8,523 nucleotides of DNA, taken from the NCBI GenBank assembly GCA_028287415.1, contig JAQBPS010000299.1, positions 1-8,523 of the forward strand. The letters run 5' to 3'. The translations under genes and the position numbers were made by a program. Positions within the stretch are counted from its first letter, which is position 1. Every line of letters begins with the position of its first letter. This DNA comes from Bacillota bacterium (GTDB taxonomy: Bacteria; Bacillota; Sulfobacillia; Symbiobacteriales; Symbiobacteriaceae). Positions 6,079 to 8,523 of this stretch are shown here, one piece after another. Below the pieces are notes generated by a model. It was not told where the DNA came from. It ran no database searches and saw only the letters and a program-made list of their open reading frames with translations.

Positions 6079-8031
6079 ATGTCCAGCCCCTCGAATGCGC
6101 TGGCTCACCGCATCAAACGTATTCTGTTCGGACGGCCCAAGCGGACGGATCAGCAGCATGAGGAGCGACTGGGGATCTTTACAGGCCTCGCAGTCTTCTC
6201 AGCGGATGCACTGTCGTCCGTCGCCTATGCTTCCGAAGAGATCCTCCTGATTCTGGCTGTGGCGGGTGGAGCCGCGGCTGGTGTTTACTCCCTCGCCGTC
6301 GGCCTGGCGATCGTCGCCCTTGTCTTTATCGTGGCTGCCTCATACAACCAGACCATCCATGCCTATCCGAGCGGCGGCGGCTCCTACGTCGTATCGAAAG
6401 AAAATCTCGGCATGCGCGCCGGCCTGACCGCAGGTGCTGCGCTGCTTGTTGATTATGTGCTCACTGTGGCCGTTTCGACCGCGTCCGGCATCGCAGCAGT
6501 CACTTCAGCGCTGCCAGTGCTCCAGGGTCATGAAGTGGCGCTCTGTCTGCTGGCTGTCTGGATTGTCGCCTGGGTCAACCTGCGCGGCGTTAAGGAGTCG
6601 GGCGCTGTTTTCGCCGTACCGACCTACGGCTTTGTCGTGGCCATGTTTCTGATGATCGGCGTGGGCGGCTACAGGGCCCTCACCGGTCACTGGGATCCGG
6701 TGGCACCCATCGCCGCCGGCTTTGGACTTGGCGGCAGCCAGTTCAAGGCGCTCACCTCTGATGTGACCATCTTCATGCTGCTGCGGGCCTTTGCCTCTGG
6801 CTGTACCGCACTGAGCGGCATCGAAGCCGTCTCCAACGGCGTCATGGCATTCAAGCGGCCGGAGCCGGACAATGCGATCAAGACGATGAACCTGGAGCGT
6901 ACGATCCTGTACGTCATGTTTATCGGCGTGACGCTGCTGGCCTATGGCTTCCGGCTGATGCCGACCGCGGGCGAGACGCTGCTGTCGCAGATCGCACACG
7001 TCACGTTCGGCACAGGCCCCCTGTACTACCTGGTGCAGGCGACAACCGCGCTGATCCTGCTGCTGGCGGCCAACACGGCCTACGCGGACTTCCCCCGCCT
7101 CACGGGCATGATCGCCCGGGACGGCTTCCTGCCCCGCAAGTTGGCCAACCTCGGCGACACTCTGGTCTTCCACTATGGCATCCTGGTGCTGGCGCTACTG
7201 GCTTCCAGCCTGATCGTCATCTTCCGCGGGGACGTCCACCTGCTGATTCCGCTCTATGCGGTGGGCGTCTTCCTCGCCTTCACCATGAGCCAGACCGGCA
7301 TGGTTGTACACTGGCTGAAGATCGCGAAGAAGCCCGGCGAGTCGCTGAAGCGGCATGCCTGGTCGGTCTTCATCAACGGGCTGGGCGCCCTGCTCTCGGG
7401 CGTTGCGCTCGTAGTGATCGCGATGACCAAGTTCATACACGGCGCCTGGATCGTCTGTATCATCATCCCGCTGCTGGTCGCGTACTTCCTGCACGTCCAG
7501 GGTTACTACAAGCGCTTCACCACGCGGGTGACGAGTCTTCTGGAGCAGCCGATGCCCATCGACAGCGCGCAGAAGGTGAAGGTGGTGCTGACGATCGGTG
7601 GCCTCAGCCCGGTGATCGATCACGCCATGCGAGTGGCCCGCCGTCTCTCTGACGACATCACGGCGGTCTATGTGGCGGTCGACCCGGAACTCGGCGAGAA
7701 GTTCGAGCGCAAGTGGGACTTGAACCGGCACGGCGGCGTCCCGCTGGCGGTCCTGCCCTCACCTTACCGTGATGTGGTGCCACCGCTGCGCAAGTACCTG
7801 GATAAGCTCCAGCACGACAACCCGGACACGTTGATCAACCTGCTGGTGCCGGTGATTGTCACGAATGAGCCCTTTGACGAGTACCTCCACAATGGCGCCG
7901 CGGACATGATCCTGCGGGAACTGCGGTACTCGCAGGGCATCCTGGTCACGGAGATTCCGTTCTACGTGAACATGCATGCGTCGGCTGCGGGTGTGCTTTG
8001 TTACGAGGCGACCGAGACCGGGGATGACTAA
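6079..8031 (+). CDS. kimA: KimA-family high-affinity potassium transporter (APC superfamily)
   Basis: A 650-residue membrane protein importing K+ (with protons, in characterised KimA). The N-terminus carries the family hallmark L-F-G-R-P followed by H27-EERLG and F40-SADALSSVAYASEE; about 12 membrane segments span residues 35-475, and a soluble C-terminal domain with USP-like character fills roughly 476-650. D43, Y50, D125 and E249 are probable counterparts of the K+-site residues of B. subtilis KimA (D36, Y43, D117, E233, from memory). The ATG at 6079 was chosen over an in-frame start at 5992 because the latter lies before the terminator hairpin and inside the leader. AAGGGAG lies about 13 nt upstream of the ATG. 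Expression should be governed by the c-di-AMP riboswitch. Its own terminator follows 17 nt after the stop. Confidence 0.93.
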   Translation: MSSPSNALAHRIKRILFGRPKRTDQQHEERLGIFTGLAVFSADALSSVAYASEEILLILAVAGGAAAGVYSLAVGLAIVALVFIVAASYNQTIHAYPSGGGSYVVSKENLGMRAGLTAGAALLVDYVLTVAVSTASGIAAVTSALPVLQGHEVALCLLAVWIVAWVNLRGVKESGAVFAVPTYGFVVAMFLMIGVGGYRALTGHWDPVAPIAAGFGLGGSQFKALTSDVTIFMLLRAFASGCTALSGIEAVSNGVMAFKRPEPDNAIKTMNLERTILYVMFIGVTLLAYGFRLMPTAGETLLSQIAHVTFGTGPLYYLVQATTALILLLAANTAYADFPRLTGMIARDGFLPRKLANLGDTLVFHYGILVLALLASSLIVIFRGDVHLLIPLYAVGVFLAFTMSQTGMVVHWLKIAKKPGESLKRHAWSVFINGLGALLSGVALVVIAMTKFIHGAWIVCIIIPLLVAYFLHVQGYYKRFTTRVTSLLEQPMPIDSAQKVKVVLTIGGLSPVIDHAMRVARRLSDDITAVYVAVDPELGEKFERKWDLNRHGGVPLAVLPSPYRDVVPPLRKYLDKLQHDNPDTLINLLVPVIVTNEPFDEYLHNGAADMILRELRYSQGILVTEIPFYVNMHASAAGVLCYEATETGDD

Positions 8032-8048
8032 CCGTGGAATCGGTTGAG

Positions 8049-8079
8049 GACCAGGGCAGGGTTGCCCTGGTCTTTTTTT
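8049..8079 (+). terminator. Rho-independent terminator of kimA
   Basis: A perfect 10-bp stem (GACCAGGGCA 8049-8058 with TGCCCTGGTC 8063-8072) with a GGGT loop is followed by seven Ts. This is a strong intrinsic terminator just past the kimA stop. Its T tract runs into the left arm of the repeat element. Confidence 0.93.
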
Positions 8080-8268
8080 ATTGACGCGGATTTACGGATT
8101 ACGCTGATTTCCGGCACCCTGGCGTTGATTACTTGGGGGAGTGCCTCAAGGTCGGGAGTGGGGTGTTTCAATATATATTTTTAACACCCGAGTCCCGACC
8201 TTACAGAGGATCCCACAAGGAAAATCCATGCAGATCCGTTAAATCCGCGTAATCCGTGATAAAAATAG
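8076..8268. repeat. MITE-like repeat element, copy A (about 193 bp)
   Basis: The element has an AT-rich outer left arm (8076-8110) made of short units such as GCGGATTT, ACGGATT and ACGCTGATTT. A unique spacer, a central palindrome (8149-8201), and a right arm (8221-8268) follow, the right arm carrying the same units in reverse complement (GATCCG, AAATCCG, GTAATCCG, then ATAAAAAT). There is no open reading frame of substance, so if mobile it would need a transposase in trans. Its segment 8149-8249 recurs at 8423-8523 with two mismatches. Composition differs sharply from the flanking genes. The exact ends are uncertain by several bases. Confidence 0.75.
8149..8201. repeat. Central palindrome of repeat copy A
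   Basis: Arms AGGTCGGGAGTGGGGTGTT (8149-8167) and AACACCCGAGTCCCGACCT (8183-8201) pair over 19 positions except for two G-G oppositions flanking one T-A pair; the 15-nt loop is AT-rich. A stable hairpin is expected in RNA or single-stranded DNA. No T tract follows it, so it is not a standard terminator. Confidence 0.85.
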
Positions 8269-8358
8269 AAAAACTCCCGCCCGTACTCCCACGCCAACTA
8301 CAGCATCGGCGCCGTCTGCCTGGGGTGCGCGGGAACCGGGTAAGGGTGCCTTCCGGAC

Positions 8359-8523
8359 ATTTTTACACGGATTCCACGGATTGCACTGATCTGCACGGAT
8401 TTTCGTTTTGGTGGGCATCTTGAGGTCGGGAGTGGGGTGTTTCAATATATATTTTTAACACCCAAGTCCCGACCTTACAGAGGATCCCACAAGGAAAATC
8501 CATGCAGATCCGTTAAATCCGTG
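8359..8523. repeat. MITE-like repeat element, copy B (truncated by the window end)
   Basis: The left arm (8359-8405) starts ATTTTTA and holds four successive units CACGGATTC, CACGGATTG, CACTGATCTG, CACGGATTTT. It is about 85% identical to the reverse complement of the right arm of copy A, so the element has long terminal inverted repeats. A short spacer, the palindrome (8423-8475) and the beginning of the right arm follow. By comparison with copy A it should end near 8542, giving about 184 bp. It lies in the same orientation as copy A, with the two palindromes 274 bp apart. Confidence 0.75.
8423..8475. repeat. Central palindrome of repeat copy B
   Basis: It is identical to the palindrome of copy A except for one G-to-A change (8464 versus 8190), which falls at a position already unpaired in copy A, so the hairpin is unaffected. 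Confidence 0.85.

Noticed and set aside
5740..6159. 139-codon minus-strand frame across the riboswitch
   Set aside because: It spans the riboswitch and terminator on the opposite strand and has no recognisable motif or ribosome binding site.
8239..8445. 68-codon minus-strand frame in the right-hand non-coding region
   Set aside because: It runs through the repeat arms and has no protein-like features.
8149..8523. CRISPR array
   Set aside because: There are only two copies, 274 bp apart, with a palindromic 53-nt core and no regular spacers.

Overview
The window is a high-GC bacterial chromosome segment with four protein-coding blocks. The best guess for the host is a GC-rich Firmicute (Symbiobacterium- or Thermaerobacter-like). 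The reasons are a ydaO-type c-di-AMP riboswitch directly in front of a KimA-family potassium transporter, an amino-acid ABC operon in the glnQ-glnH-glnM-glnP order known from Bacillus subtilis, a lipoprotein-type binding protein, and Rho-independent terminators. This assignment is inference; no rRNA or other marker is present.

Layout. Positions 1-2508 (minus strand) hold an amino-acid ABC transporter operon: ATPase (glnQ), PEB1a-like aspartate/glutamate-binding lipoprotein (glnH), membrane permease (glnM), and a second permease (glnP) cut by the window edge. Positions 2509-2624 are its leader and promoter region. A bidirectional-looking hairpin at 2625-2656 is best read as the terminator of the next gene upstream. 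That gene (2671-3522, minus) encodes a membrane-anchored ClpP-fold protein of the serine dehydrogenase proteinase (SDH) family. The divergent region 3523-3643 carries a plausible promoter for it. A secreted copper amine oxidase with all catalytic residues intact follows on the plus strand (3644-5671).

Positions 5672-6078 contain no gene. In order they hold a weak hairpin, a sigma-A-like promoter, the c-di-AMP riboswitch, its terminator hairpin, and the ribosome binding site of kimA (6079-8031, plus). A strong terminator closes kimA at 8049-8079. The last 450 bases are non-coding and hold two copies of a MITE-like element of about 190 bp. Each has outer arms made of short CACGGATT-type units in inverted orientation and a 53-nt central palindrome. 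The second copy runs off the right edge.

How it fits together. The best-understood circuit is the kimA unit: when c-di-AMP is high (K+ sufficient), the riboswitch is expected to favour the terminator and shut off potassium uptake. The glutamate/aspartate importer and the amine oxidase both concern nitrogen compounds, but nothing in the sequence ties them into one regulated system. The least explained parts are the paired repeat elements and the role of the SDH-family protein. I found no clear evidence of an undescribed multi-gene system.
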